54,512 nt of DNA from an uncultured Porphyromonadaceae bacterium (GTDB taxonomy: Bacteria; Bacteroidota; Bacteroidia; Bacteroidales; Muribaculaceae): NCBI GenBank assembly GCA_947174995.1, contig CAMWLC010000014.1, positions 1 through 54,512 on the forward strand. Direction: 5' to 3'. The position numbers were made by a program, and so were the translations under genes. Position 1 is the first letter of the stretch. Each line of letters opens with the position of its first letter. This document shows positions 41,924 to 51,922 of the stretch, piece by piece. A model generated the notes under the pieces. The model did not search any database, was not told where the DNA came from, and saw nothing but the letters and a program-made list of their open reading frames with translations.

Positions 41924-42625
41924 ATGGATGCCGTTTACCATCTGCTGGTCATTATCGCGGGCCTCTACGGATTGTTCCGGGGCTGGCGCCTTGGTCTCAC
42001 CGGGCAGATAGCCTCGCTGCTCGGTGTGGGATTCGGCGCGGTGTGTGCCTGCGTGTTCGCCCCGCAGACGGAGGAATGGATCCGAGACCTTTTCCCGGGC
42101 CTCATCTCCCGCCCCGGGGGAGATTGGGTGTGCTGCTATGTGGGAGGGGCGGCGACATTCGCCGCGGTGTACACTCTCTTCGGCCTTCTGGGCGGAGTGT
42201 GCCGCATCGTCATGGAGGGGTATGGAAAGGGTACGCTCGACTCGGCAGCGGGATGCCTTTTCTGCGCGTTCAGATACCTGCTGTGGATTGGCGTGATATA
42301 TGACCTTCTGTTCTCGCTGAGTCCGTCGCAGACATTGCGCCACTGCGTCATGAGCGATGACGGCAATGTGGTGCAGGGGGTGATGTACATGGCGCCTCCC
42401 CTTACGGGATGCGAGGACCTGGACGAGTATCTGCACCTTCTCGAACTTGACCGCGCGCGCTCCATCTCGATGACCTCTTCTCCTCCGGTCCTCTCCCCAC
42501 CCTATTCTCCCCTACTCCCCGACCAACCATCGGCCCTGCGGCAATGTTATACTTACAGCCCCCCGGCGATACCCGTGCAAGGATTGCCGGGACAGGCTCC
42601 AAATCATGATAAAACCAATGCTTAA
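41924..42625 (+). CDS. CvpA family membrane protein
   Basis: Protein of 233 aa with four predicted membrane helices in the first 130 residues, the CvpA layout (GLYGLFRGWRLGLTGQIASL near residue 12-31; YTLFGLLGGVCRIVMEG near 85-101). CvpA proteins are linked to colicin V production, cell-envelope stress and bile tolerance; the mechanism is not settled. The last 45 residues are a Pro/Ser-rich tail unlike the usual C-terminus, and the reading frame overlaps the sufC start by 8 bp. It may be read-through of a noncoding or rearranged segment. It is divergent from the GH25 lysozyme and heads the suf cluster. Confidence 0.75.
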   Translation: MDAVYHLLVIIAGLYGLFRGWRLGLTGQIASLLGVGFGAVCACVFAPQTEEWIRDLFPGLISRPGGDWVCCYVGGAATFAAVYTLFGLLGGVCRIVMEGYGKGTLDSAAGCLFCAFRYLLWIGVIYDLLFSLSPSQTLRHCVMSDDGNVVQGVMYMAPPLTGCEDLDEYLHLLELDRARSISMTSSPPVLSPPYSPLLPDQPSALRQCYTYSPPAIPVQGLPGQAPNHDKTNA

Positions 42626-43406
42626 AGTCACAGACCTGCGTGCCAAAATCGGCGACAAGGAAATACTCAAGGGAATAAACCTCACTGTCAAGCCCGGTGA
42701 GGTCCATGCCATCATGGGCCCCAACGGCTCGGGCAAGTCAACACTCTCAATGGTGCTCGCCGGCAATCCGGCTTACGAAGTCACGGGTGGCAGCGCCGAG
42801 TTTTACGGCAAGGACCTGCTGTCAATGCCCCCGGAGGTGAGAAGCCACGAGGGACTCTTCCTCGGCTTCCAGTATCCGGTGGAGATTCCCGGCGTCTCGA
42901 TGGTGAATTTCATGCGTGCGGCGGTCAATGCCAAACGCAAGTACTTCAACGAGCCTCCCATGACTCCCACGGAGTTTCTCAAGATGATGCGCGAGAAGCG
43001 TGCCGTGGTGGAGCTTGACAACCGTCTCGCCTCACGCTCGGTCAACGAGGGTTTCTCCGGCGGTGAGAAGAAGCGCAACGAGATTTTCCAGATGGCGGTG
43101 CTTGAGCCCAGACTCTCGATACTTGACGAGACGGATTCAGGCCTTGATATTGATGCCCTGCGCATCGTGGCCGAGGGCGTCAACAAGCTCAAGACCGAAA
43201 ACAACGCCACTATCGTCATCACGCACTACCAGCGTCTGCTCGACTACATCAAGCCGGACATTATCCACATCCTCTACAAGGGACGCATAGTGATGACCGG
43301 AGGTCCGGAGCTGGCCCTCGAGCTGGAGGAGCGCGGATATGACTGGATCAAGGCCCGCGTGGATGCCGAAGATGCCGCAAACCTCGGGGAGGAGGTCAAG
43401 TCATGA
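42618..43406 (+). CDS. sufC: Fe-S cluster assembly ATPase SufC
   Basis: Cytosolic ABC-type ATPase of 262 aa of the SufBC2D scaffold. Walker A is GPNGSGKST (about residues 35-43), the signature is FSGGEKKR (about 147-154), Walker B is LSILDETDSGLD (about 166-177) and the switch His is in ITHYQRLL. The ATG at 42618 (MLKVTD) matches the usual family start; an in-frame ATG four codons earlier (42606) is possible. It overlaps the cvpA frame and overlaps sufD by 4 bp. sufB, which is normally next to sufC, is absent here. Confidence 0.95.
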   Translation: MLKVTDLRAKIGDKEILKGINLTVKPGEVHAIMGPNGSGKSTLSMVLAGNPAYEVTGGSAEFYGKDLLSMPPEVRSHEGLFLGFQYPVEIPGVSMVNFMRAAVNAKRKYFNEPPMTPTEFLKMMREKRAVVELDNRLASRSVNEGFSGGEKKRNEIFQMAVLEPRLSILDETDSGLDIDALRIVAEGVNKLKTENNATIVITHYQRLLDYIKPDIIHILYKGRIVMTGGPELALELEERGYDWIKARVDAEDAANLGEEVKS

Positions 43407-44773
43407 CAGAGGCGCTGAGACAATATGTCGATCTGTACCGCTCACATAGCGATCTGATTGACTCACATTCGGCTCCCGCGCTGAACGCCCTGCGCGAGGA
43501 GGCATGCAGCACCCTTGAGTCCGCCAACCTGCCCGCACACGGAACGGAGAACTACGAGCATACCGACCTGACGGCGCTTCTCTCCCCGGACTATGGCATC
43601 AATCTGGCCCGCACGCCCATGGATGTGAATCCGGCGGCAAGTTTCCGCTGCGACGTGCCTCATCTGAGCACTTCCCTCTTCTTTCTCATCAACGACACTT
43701 TCGCAGCGAGCGACCGCTCATACGAGGGTCTGCCCGCCGGAGTGACAGTGATGGGTCTGGCGCGTTTCGCACGCGAGTATCCGGAAGTCGCAGCCGCACA
43801 CTACGGTCGTCTGGCCGATATGAAGAATCCCGTTGTGGCGCTGAATACCATGCTCTGCCAGGATGGTGTTGTGATATACGTCCGCAAGGGAGTAAAGGTG
43901 GAGAAGCCCCTGCAACTCGTCAATATCCTCCACAGCGGCATGCCCCTTATGGCCGTAAGACGTCTGCTTGTGATAATGGAGGAGGATTCGGAGGCGCGTC
44001 TTCTTGTGTGCGACCATACCCAGGTGCCTGACATGAAGTTTCTCACTCTGCAGACCGTGGAGATATACGCCGGGGAGCGTTCCCGCTTCGATCTCTATGA
44101 TCTGGAGGAGTCCACCGAATCCACGTCCCGTCTTTCTTCCCTCTATCTGCGCCAGGAGGGGGAGAGCAGCGTGATGATCGACGGCATAACCCTCTATAAC
44201 GGCACGACACGCAACGAATACCACACCCTTTTTGCGGCTCCCGGGAGCGAGTTGAAACTCTACGGAATGGGCATAGAGGATGCGGAACGCAGCCTTGAGA
44301 CATATTCAAGGATAGCCCACGAGGCGGGTGGGTGCATGACGGATGAGCTGTTTAAATATGTGGTAGATGACCGCGCCACGGGCTCTTTCACCGGACGCAT
44401 ATACGTGGCCGAGGGAGCGGCGAAGACCGAGGCTTACCAGGCCAATCGCAACATCGTAGGCTCTGACGAGGCAAGGATGTTTGCAAAGCCTCAGCTCGAA
44501 ATCTATAACGATGACGTGAAGTGCTCACACGGCACGGCCATAGGACGTCTCGACGAGATGCAGCTCTTCTATATGCGCACACGTGGATTGAGCGAGGATG
44601 AAGCCCGCCTGTTGCTGAAGCAGGCCTTTATGGCCGACGTCATCGACGGCGTGCGTCTTGAGGTGCTTCGCGAGCGGCTGCGTCATCTTGTGGAACGCAG
44701 GTTTGCCGGAGAAGCGGCCGGATGCGGCTCATGCAGCCTACATTCGCACCCGGGATGCGCACCGCAAGCCTGA
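43403..44773 (+). CDS. sufD: Fe-S cluster assembly protein SufD
   Basis: Protein of 456 aa, the SufB paralogue of the SufBC2D complex. The C-terminal beta-helix has HEAGGCMTDELFKYVVDDRA and KCSHGTAIGRLDEMQLFYM, with the conserved His in the latter segment. The first 100 residues are helical and SufD-like rather than SufB-like. It begins within the last codons of sufC (ATGA overlap) and is followed by sufS after 17 bp. The last 15 residues (CGSCSLHSHPGCAP) are unusually Cys-rich. Confidence 0.93.
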   Translation: MTEALRQYVDLYRSHSDLIDSHSAPALNALREEACSTLESANLPAHGTENYEHTDLTALLSPDYGINLARTPMDVNPAASFRCDVPHLSTSLFFLINDTFAASDRSYEGLPAGVTVMGLARFAREYPEVAAAHYGRLADMKNPVVALNTMLCQDGVVIYVRKGVKVEKPLQLVNILHSGMPLMAVRRLLVIMEEDSEARLLVCDHTQVPDMKFLTLQTVEIYAGERSRFDLYDLEESTESTSRLSSLYLRQEGESSVMIDGITLYNGTTRNEYHTLFAAPGSELKLYGMGIEDAERSLETYSRIAHEAGGCMTDELFKYVVDDRATGSFTGRIYVAEGAAKTEAYQANRNIVGSDEARMFAKPQLEIYNDDVKCSHGTAIGRLDEMQLFYMRTRGLSEDEARLLLKQAFMADVIDGVRLEVLRERLRHLVERRFAGEAAGCGSCSLHSHPGCAPQA

Positions 44774-44790
44774 TATAATAATAAAGCCCT

Positions 44791-46014
44791 ATGACAGAAA
44801 AGGAAGTTACGGAAATACGCAGGCATTTTCCCATTCTCGAACGAAAGGTGGGAGGACGCCGGCTCGTGTATCTTGACAATACAGCCACGTCACAGACTCC
44901 TGATTCCGTAGTGGAGGCCGTTGTCAATGGCTACACACGCACCAAGGCCAATGTGCACCGCGGGGTTCATACCCTCTCCCAGGAGGCAACTGACCTCCAG
45001 GAGGAGACGCGTCGCCGTGTACGTGACCATATAAACGCCCGCTCCGAGCGCGAAATCATATTCACGCGCGGCACCACCGATAGCATAAATCTCGTGGCCT
45101 CCAGTTTCGGACGTCGATTCCGCGACGGGGACGAGATTATACTCACCGTGATGGAACACCACGCCAACATCGTGCCCTGGCAGCTGATTCGCTCCCGGAC
45201 CGATGTGAAGTTGCGCGTGGTGGACATCAATGAGAGGGGCGAGCTGGATCTGGATCAGTATCGTTCGCTCTTCAACGAGAGGACCGTGATGGCCGCTTTC
45301 TGCCATGTGAGCAACGTGTTGGGCACGGTGAATCCCGTGAAGGAGATGACGGCGATCGCCCACAGCCACGGGGTGCCGGTGCTGGTGGACGGAGCGCAGG
45401 CCTCCCCTCACCTTCATATAGACGTGCAGGATATCGATTGCGATTTCTACGTCTTCTCCTCGCACAAGATGTATGGCCCCACGGGAATCGGCGTGCTGTA
45501 CGGACGCGAGTCCCTGCTTGAGGAGATGCCCCCTTATCAGGGAGGCGGGGAGATGATAAGCCACGTGACGTTCGAGCACACCACTTACGCCGAACTCCCA
45601 TTCAAGTTCGAGGCCGGCACACCCGATTTCGTAGGTATCGGAGCCTTTGTCAAGGCTCTTGACTTCCTGCGCGACACCGGACTCGACAATATCGAGGCTC
45701 ACGAGGAGGAACTCCTGCGGTATGCCACGAAGCGTCTTGAGGCAATACCGGGCATGAGGATTTTCGGCACTGCCCCCTGCAAGAGCGCCGTGATTTCCTT
45801 TCTTGTCAATGACATCCACCCCTACGATCTCGGGATGCTGCTCGACAAGATGGGGATAGCCGTGCGCACGGGCCATCACTGCGCCCAGCCCTTGATGGAA
45901 CGCCTCGGCATCCCGGGCACAGTGCGGGCTTCATTCGCCGTGTACAATACCCGGGAGGAGGTGAACGCCTTCATCTCGGCCCTCGACCGCGTGCTCCCCA
46001 TACTGCGCGGTTGA
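44791..46014 (+). CDS. sufS: Cysteine desulfurase SufS
   Basis: PLP-dependent group II desulfurase of 407 aa that supplies persulfide sulfur for Fe-S assembly. The PLP-binding Lys is in FSSHKMYGPTG (about residues 222-232), and the nucleophilic Cys is in RTGHHCAQPLM (about 361-371), the short SufS loop. No sufE or sufU follows in the window; the next gene is on the other strand. It is the last gene of the cvpA-suf run. Confidence 0.96.
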   Translation: MTEKEVTEIRRHFPILERKVGGRRLVYLDNTATSQTPDSVVEAVVNGYTRTKANVHRGVHTLSQEATDLQEETRRRVRDHINARSEREIIFTRGTTDSINLVASSFGRRFRDGDEIILTVMEHHANIVPWQLIRSRTDVKLRVVDINERGELDLDQYRSLFNERTVMAAFCHVSNVLGTVNPVKEMTAIAHSHGVPVLVDGAQASPHLHIDVQDIDCDFYVFSSHKMYGPTGIGVLYGRESLLEEMPPYQGGGEMISHVTFEHTTYAELPFKFEAGTPDFVGIGAFVKALDFLRDTGLDNIEAHEEELLRYATKRLEAIPGMRIFGTAPCKSAVISFLVNDIHPYDLGMLLDKMGIAVRTGHHCAQPLMERLGIPGTVRASFAVYNTREEVNAFISALDRVLPILRG

Positions 46015-46043
46015 TGGTTGGCACGCGCTCTTAGACCCCACTA

Positions 46044-49000
46044 TCACTTCCGCTCTTCTTCCTGAATGGCCTTTGCGCTGTCAAGAAGAGCTTGCGAGGG
46101 GTTGTATGCTCCGGCTCCGGATTTGATTTTCGGGGCCGGAATCACTTTAGACAGATACTTCTCATTGATGGTCTGCATCAGTTCCCAGAAGTTGGGAACG
46201 AAGAGGGTGCCGACAAGTCCGTTCATGGCCATGCCGAACACTATGGCCGTACCGATCTCAATGCGGCTCTGCGCTCCGGCTCCGGTGGCGAACATCATGG
46301 GGAGTACGCCGAACACAAAGGCGAGCGCCGTCATCATGATGGGACGGAATCGTATCACGCCCGCATCATGGGCAGCCTGACGTATGGACACTCCGGCCTT
46401 GCGGAAGTCCATCGCATACTCCACAATCAGGATGGCGTTCTTCGCCGACATTCCCAAGAGCAGAATTATGGCTATCTGCGAGTAGATGCTTATACTCTGC
46501 CCCATGCAGATACACCCGAGGATGGTGCCTAGTATGGCTACGGGCATCACAAGCACCACGGCCACGGGGTCAGTCCAGCTCTCATACTGGGCTGCCAGCA
46601 CGAGTATGGTCATGATGATGGCGAATATCATCACGAGCGTGACCGTAGTTCCGGCCTGTGTCTCCTGATAGGCTATGCCTGTCCAGGCATAACTGTAGTT
46701 TTTTCCGAGTGCCCGGGACACTATCTCTTCCATCGCCGCTATCCCCTCCGAAGAACTCACTCCGTGAGCCGGCGTGGCGGTGAGGGAGGCGGAGGTGTAC
46801 ATATTGTATCTGTCCACCGAGGGCTGACCCATGGTGGGGAGAAGGGTGGCGAAGGATGCCAGGGGCACCATCTCGCCGGAATCGTTGCGCACCGATATTT
46901 TCATCACATCCTCGGGATCCTGACGTGACGCGCCGTCAGACATGAGGTTGACCTGGAACACGCGTCCGAAGTCCACGAAGTCGTTGACATACTCTCCACC
47001 CATATAAGCCGAAAGGGAGGAGTAAATGGCATCCAGATTCAGGCCGAGTGTCTCCACGCGGTCGCGGTCGATCTGCAAGGCATACTGAGGCACCTCACCC
47101 TCGTACATAGTCGTGACGCTCTGTATGCGGGGATCCTCCTGCGCTTGAAGCTGTATTTCGGCCAAGGCCTTCTTCATCTCTTCCGGTCCGTAGTTGTTGA
47201 TGTCAAGGAGCTCCATGCCGAGGCCAGAGGTCAGACCCAAGCCGGGGATGGCGGGGGGATTGATGGAGAACACTATGGCCTCCTGAACCCTTGCCGTTAT
47301 CTCGTCTACACGGGCCATCACCTTGTCGATGCTCCCTTTGCGACCACGCTCTTTCCAGGGCTTGAGCATCACCATTATCATGCCGGAGTTGCTTCCCGAG
47401 CCACCTATCATTGACGCTCCGGATAGAGAGACCACATCCTTCACTTCCGGCACTTCCTTGAGAATGGCGTCCGCTATGCCGTCCACCACTTTGCCCGTGC
47501 GCTCGGCGGAGGCACCGGTGGGGAGCTGCACGGAGGTCATGAAATAGCCCATGTCCTCTTCCGGGATGTAGCTGGTGGGCCATTTGGCGAAGCCGTAGAA
47601 TGCCGCGAAGGCGAGCACAAGGAATATGCCGAGCGAAAGACGCGGCTTGCCGAGCATTGCCGTTATGATATGGTCATACAGACTAAGCACCCGGGTCCAG
47701 AATTTGTTGAATCCGCGATACACGAAGAATCGAGCGGGCTTGCGCGGTGTGAGGAACAGGGCGCAGAGAGCCGGGGTGAGGGTAAGGGCATTGAAGCCTG
47801 AAAAGGCCGTTGAGGTGGCTATCGTGAGGGCAAACTGGCGATACAACTTCCCTGTGATGCCGCTCACGAATGCGGTGGGAATGAACACGGAGAGAAGCAC
47901 CAGCACCTCACCTACCACCGGCCCCTGAAGTTCCTTCATGGCCTGCACGGCTGCCTGCTTGCGGTTCATCTTGCCATTGTCCACCAGGCGCGAGACATCC
48001 TCCACGACCACTATGGCATCGTCCACCACTATCGCTATGGCCAGCACCATGGCGAAGAGGCTGAGCGTGTTGAGCGAGAAGCCGAGGAGCTTCATGACGG
48101 CGAATGTGGCTATGAGCGATACGGGAATTGTAATCATCGGGATGATGACGGCACGCCAGTTCTGCAAGAATATCAGTATGACGGCCATGACGATGAGAGA
48201 GGTAAGGAGGAACGTGGTCATTACGTCGTCGATGGAGGCACGCACGAAGTCGGTGGAGTTTTCCACCACCCTGTACTGCACGCCGTCCGGGAAGTATTGC
48301 GACAGTCTGTCAAGCTCCTTTATCACTCCGTCAGCGACATCAATGGCGTTGGCGCCTGGATATTGGCTCACTCCAATCAACGCGACTTCCTCTCCGTTGA
48401 CCTTAGCCGTAACGCCGTAGGATGCGCTGCCAAGCTCTATATGGCCCAGATCCTTCAGACGAAGCAGTCCCGTCTTGTCCGAGCGGACTATTATGTTGCC
48501 GAATTCCTCGGCTGTGGTGAGGCGCCCGTGGCTGGTGAGAGTATACTCGAACTGAGCGCCGGAAGTCTCGGGCGGAGCACCGATGGTGCCGGCCGACACC
48601 TCTATGTTCTGAGCCTCGATGGCTGCGGCCACATCCGAGGGATCAAGCCCGCGGGCACGCATCGTCTCGGGATCAAGCCACACACGCATGCTGTATTCTC
48701 CGGCGCCGAAAGCATTCACACCTCCGACGCCCGCAACGCGGCTGAGTGCGTCCACTATGTTCAGCTGGGCGTAATTGGTGAGATATAGCGCGTCGTATCG
48801 TTTGGGGTCGGTTGTGGTCAGCACGGCGAAGAGCACCTGCGAGGTGGATTCCTTGTTGACGCTGACTCCCTCCTGCGTGACGGAGGAGGGAAGCTGGGCG
48901 TTGACGAGGGCTATGCGGTTCTGCACCTGCACTGCCGCCTCATCAAGGTCGGTGCCGTTTTCAAATGTAACGGTAAGGCTGTAGCTGCCGTCGGAGCCGG

Positions 49001-49247
49001 AAGAGGAACTCATGTAGAGCATCCCGTCGATACCGTTGATCTGCTGCTCGATGGGAACTCCGACCGTGCGTGCCACTGTCGCGGCATCGGCACCTGGATA
49101 GCTGGCCGACACCATCACTGTGGGAGGGGTTATGTCCGGATACTGCGCCACGGGGAGCGTGAATACCGTCAGGGCTCCGGCCAATACCATAAGTATCGCC
49201 AGGACTGTGGCGAATATCGGGCGGTCAATAAAGAATTTCGAGAACAT
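46044..49247 (-). CDS. RND efflux pump, inner membrane permease (HAE-1, AcrB-like)
   Basis: Proton-driven exporter of 1067 aa with twelve membrane helices and two large periplasmic loops. Family motifs include [19 protein letters not shown] at the N-terminus, [19 protein letters not shown] porter sequence (about 70-84), and the proton-relay Asp-Asp in helix 4 ([13 protein letters not shown], near 405-417). The length and motif set place it with multidrug (HAE-1) rather than heavy-metal pumps. It is the last gene of a three-gene operon, 11 bp after the adaptor. Substrates such as bile salts, dyes and antibiotics are typical for the family; none is shown by sequence. Confidence 0.95.
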   Translation of the reverse strand: MFSKFFIDRPIFATVLAILMVLAGALTVFTLPVAQYPDITPPTVMVSASYPGADAATVARTVGVPIEQQINGIDGMLYMSSSSGSDGSYSLTVTFENGTDLDEAAVQVQNRIALVNAQLPSSVTQEGVSVNKESTSQVLFAVLTTTDPKRYDALYLTNYAQLNIVDALSRVAGVGGVNAFGAGEYSMRVWLDPETMRARGLDPSDVAAAIEAQNIEVSAGTIGAPPETSGAQFEYTLTSHGRLTTAEEFGNIIVRSDKTGLLRLKDLGHIELGSASYGVTAKVNGEEVALIGVSQYPGANAIDVADGVIKELDRLSQYFPDGVQYRVVENSTDFVRASIDDVMTTFLLTSLIVMAVILIFLQNWRAVIIPMITIPVSLIATFAVMKLLGFSLNTLSLFAMVLAIAIVVDDAIVVVEDVSRLVDNGKMNRKQAAVQAMKELQGPVVGEVLVLLSVFIPTAFVSGITGKLYRQFALTIATSTAFSGFNALTLTPALCALFLTPRKPARFFVYRGFNKFWTRVLSLYDHIITAMLGKPRLSLGIFLVLAFAAFYGFAKWPTSYIPEEDMGYFMTSVQLPTGASAERTGKVVDGIADAILKEVPEVKDVVSLSGASMIGGSGSNSGMIMVMLKPWKERGRKGSIDKVMARVDEITARVQEAIVFSINPPAIPGLGLTSGLGMELLDINNYGPEEMKKALAEIQLQAQEDPRIQSVTTMYEGEVPQYALQIDRDRVETLGLNLDAIYSSLSAYMGGEYVNDFVDFGRVFQVNLMSDGASRQDPEDVMKISVRNDSGEMVPLASFATLLPTMGQPSVDRYNMYTSASLTATPAHGVSSSEGIAAMEEIVSRALGKNYSYAWTGIAYQETQAGTTVTLVMIFAIIMTILVLAAQYESWTDPVAVVLVMPVAILGTILGCICMGQSISIYSQIAIILLLGMSAKNAILIVEYAMDFRKAGVSIRQAAHDAGVIRFRPIMMTALAFVFGVLPMMFATGAGAQSRIEIGTAIVFGMAMNGLVGTLFVPNFWELMQTINEKYLSKVIPAPKIKSGAGAYNPSQALLDSAKAIQEEERK

Positions 49248-49258
49248 GGGCCGGGAGC

Positions 49259-50404
49259 TTATTTGGTGAAACGGGGGTTGACTTTCATACCGTTACGCAC
49301 AGTGAGGAGCGCCTTGGTGACATAACGGTCCTTCGGCGTAAGACCCGAAGTCACGATACGCAGGCTGTCACGCACCAGTTCGCCTGTTTTAATCGGGGTA
49401 TATACCACTTTGTTCGAGTCATTCACGACATATACGTATTTGCCGAGCTGATCGGTGCCGATGCTTGCGTCGTTGATAAGTATGGCCTGCGGATCGGTGC
49501 CGTAAGGGAGAGAGATGGTGACGTACATGCCGTCCTTGAGTTGATGGTCGGGATTGGAGAGCTTGCCCTTGAGATTGACGGTACCTGTGGTAGCGCTCAC
49601 TGCGGGAGATTCGTAATAGAGATCGATGGCATAGTCGCGGCTCATCGGGGTCTTGAACTCAAGAGGTACCCTGCGATACATCGCGTTTCCGAGCCCTCCG
49701 GACACACTGAGCAGCGTGCGGTATTGATCATCCTGTATGTCAAAGGATGCTATCAGCTCATCGTCATTGTAAATCGTGGTGAGACGCACGGGCGATCCCT
49801 CGCCTCCCACGTATGCGCCAGGGTCAAGAGCCGCACCGGATATATACCCCGATATAGGGGCACGCACCACGCAGTATCCGAGGTTGGTATTGGCTATCGA
49901 CAGCTGCGCCCTGGCGGTCTGCACGGAGGCGGCCGCCTGCTCCATGTTGGCTTTGGCCTGGGTGACGTCCATCTGGGATACGGCATCGCTCTCGAGAGCC
50001 TTCTTCATCGCCTCATGACGCCGCGTGGCATAGTCGAGCTGGCTTTCGGCAGTCGCGAGGGAGGCGCGTGCCTGGGCCACCGCGTCACGGTATTTGGTGT
50101 CTTCTATGGTGAAAAGCACCTGGCCTTTGGTGACATATTGGCCGCTGGAATACTGCTTGGTGAGCAATGTGCCGTTCACCCTTCCGACCACGTCCACCAT
50201 ATCAAGCGAGGAGAGTTTGCCGGGATAAGTCTTGTGAAGCGTCACGGAGTCTACTTCGGGAAGAGCCACATCGATCTGCGGGGTCTCCTGTCCTTCGGCT
50301 TTTTTATCTGCGTGATTGCAAGATATTACAGAGGAAAGCATCAACATCAACAGACATGTCAGGGAGAGTGAGCGGGTGTATATGCGGATATGTTTTTGTG
50401 TCAT
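49259..50404 (-). CDS. RND periplasmic adaptor lipoprotein (AcrA/MexA-like)
   Basis: Membrane fusion protein of 381 aa. The signal sequence ends in SVISC, a lipobox with Cys at about residue 29. The biotinyl-lipoyl half-motif [10 protein letters not shown] (about 69-78), a long coiled-coil hairpin (about 105-165, with [20 protein letters not shown]), the second lipoyl half (VRAPISGYI, near 185) and beta-barrel domains follow in order. It bridges the pump and the outer membrane factor. It lies between the genes for these partners with gaps of 11 and 28 bp. Confidence 0.95.
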   Translation of the reverse strand: MTQKHIRIYTRSLSLTCLLMLMLSSVISCNHADKKAEGQETPQIDVALPEVDSVTLHKTYPGKLSSLDMVDVVGRVNGTLLTKQYSSGQYVTKGQVLFTIEDTKYRDAVAQARASLATAESQLDYATRRHEAMKKALESDAVSQMDVTQAKANMEQAAASVQTARAQLSIANTNLGYCVVRAPISGYISGAALDPGAYVGGEGSPVRLTTIYNDDELIASFDIQDDQYRTLLSVSGGLGNAMYRRVPLEFKTPMSRDYAIDLYYESPAVSATTGTVNLKGKLSNPDHQLKDGMYVTISLPYGTDPQAILINDASIGTDQLGKYVYVVNDSNKVVYTPIKTGELVRDSLRIVTSGLTPKDRYVTKALLTVRNGMKVNPRFTK

Positions 50405-50432
50405 GGCTATTTGAGATTGGGTTATGGGAAAA

Positions 50433-51827
50433 TCAGAATCCTCCGCCGAGGGCCTGGTAGAGGGATATATAGGAGTTTAGCAGTTTTCCTTCGCTGCTAA
50501 TCAGACTGTTTTGGCTGGTAAGCAGACTTATCATTGCATCGGAGACGTTAGAGAAGGGCGTGAGGCCCTGCTTGTACAGATCAAGGGCAAGATCGAAAGA
50601 ATGGCGTGATTCCTTGATGACATCTTTTCTAAGCTCTATCGCACGCAGTCCCGCGTTATAGTTGGCAAGGGCGTTGTTGACCTCCTCCACAGCCCCCAGG
50701 ACTGTCTCGTTATAGTTGTCCACCGCTGCTTCAAGGTTCAGCCGGGCTTCGGCACTGCGGGCATTGCGTGCCAATCCGTCGAAAATCGTCCAGCTTAAAG
50801 AGGGAGAAACCGACCATCCGAAACTGCGTCCGGAGAAGAGGTCTCCGGCATCTCGCGCGGATGTGGAAGCTCCTGCGCTCAGGGATAGCGTCGGGAGGAA
50901 ATCCTTCTTGGCCACGCCGCAGAGGGCTGCGGCCCGGGCTGCCTGCGCCTCGGCTTCCACTATGTCGGGACGTCGCCTGAGCAAATCCGCGGGGACACCT
51001 GCGGCTATGTAGCCGGGATCGCGCGGCATACGCGCGGGAGTGTCGGCAAGGATACTTCTGATTTTAGAAGGGGTGGTGGCCGTGAGAGTGGCCAGGGCGT
51101 TGGTCGATGACTCGATCATTGCCTCCAGGGCCGGGACCGAGGCACGGGTGGAATAAAGCACGGTGAGTGCCTGTGAGACATCAAGCATATCCCCTATTCC
51201 GGCTTCATGGCGTGCCTTGGCGATAGTGACTACCTTCTGCTGGGATTCCCTGTGAGCCTCGGCTACGGCAAACTGCTCCTGATACATCCTGAGCTCAACA
51301 TACGTCTTGGCCACCTGGGCGCAAAGGCTCACCATGGCGGCTGTATACTCGGCCTTCGTGGCATCCGCCGAGGCCGAGGCCGCTTTTACCGAGGAGCGGG
51401 TGCGACCGAAAATGTCGATTTCCCAGTTCATTGACACGCCGAGGTCAAATCCTCCGGAAGTATACGCATCCGCAGAGGGAGACGACATGGCTCCGGAATT
51501 TCGGGATCGGGTCCAGCCGGCACTCAGGCCAAGATCGGGATACCATGCTGCACGGGCCTCACGCACACTCTGACGCGCGCTCTGCACGCGTCGCGAGGCT
51601 GCTGAGAGATTAAAATTGCCGGCTTCGGCCATGTTTATCAGGGAGTCGAGGACGGGGTCGTCAAACCGTGTCCACCAGCTGTCTTCGGCGGGAAGTGTCT
51701 GGTGGACGCTTTCGGTGTATTCCCATGTTTCGGGTAGAGAGTCACGCAGCCACACCTCCGCATCCGAGACACAGGGTGTCAGCATGGATAGCAGCGTGAC
51801 CAGAAAAGGGAAAAGTGCGTTTTTCAT
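50433..51827 (-). CDS. RND outer membrane factor (TolC/OprM-like)
   Basis: Outer membrane channel of 464 aa of the NodT/OprM type. After the signal peptide (about 1-23) the Pro-Cys (LTPC) is a poor lipobox, so lipidation is uncertain. Two OEP repeats, each with long helices and short strands, span about 55-255 and 260-460; the motif IPADLLRRRPDI occurs as VPADLLRRRPDIVEAEA (about 278-294). It is the first gene of the tripartite efflux operon. A 7-bp inverted repeat (51836-51842 with 51869-51875) lies just upstream and may be an operator. Confidence 0.93.
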   Translation of the reverse strand: MKNALFPFLVTLLSMLTPCVSDAEVWLRDSLPETWEYTESVHQTLPAEDSWWTRFDDPVLDSLINMAEAGNFNLSAASRRVQSARQSVREARAAWYPDLGLSAGWTRSRNSGAMSSPSADAYTSGGFDLGVSMNWEIDIFGRTRSSVKAASASADATKAEYTAAMVSLCAQVAKTYVELRMYQEQFAVAEAHRESQQKVVTIAKARHEAGIGDMLDVSQALTVLYSTRASVPALEAMIESSTNALATLTATTPSKIRSILADTPARMPRDPGYIAAGVPADLLRRRPDIVEAEAQAARAAALCGVAKKDFLPTLSLSAGASTSARDAGDLFSGRSFGWSVSPSLSWTIFDGLARNARSAEARLNLEAAVDNYNETVLGAVEEVNNALANYNAGLRAIELRKDVIKESRHSFDLALDLYKQGLTPFSNVSDAMISLLTSQNSLISSEGKLLNSYISLYQALGGGF

Positions 51828-51835
51828 AAGTCTAC

Positions 51836-51875
51836 AGTGGTTGTAACATCACAGATGTATGACTTTATAACCACT
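51836..51875. promoter_or_regulatory. Spaced inverted repeat before the efflux operon
   Basis: AGTGGTT (51836-51842) and AACCACT (51869-51875) lie 9-48 bp upstream of the outer membrane factor gene. They could bind a dimeric regulator of the efflux operon, though no regulator gene is adjacent. A near-match to a -7 element (TACATCTG, minus strand, 51859-51852) lies between the arms. Confidence 0.35.
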
Positions 51876-51922
51876 TCCCGGCCTGATTTGTTTATCATCG
51901 GACAGCGCACTCACCGGTGTTA

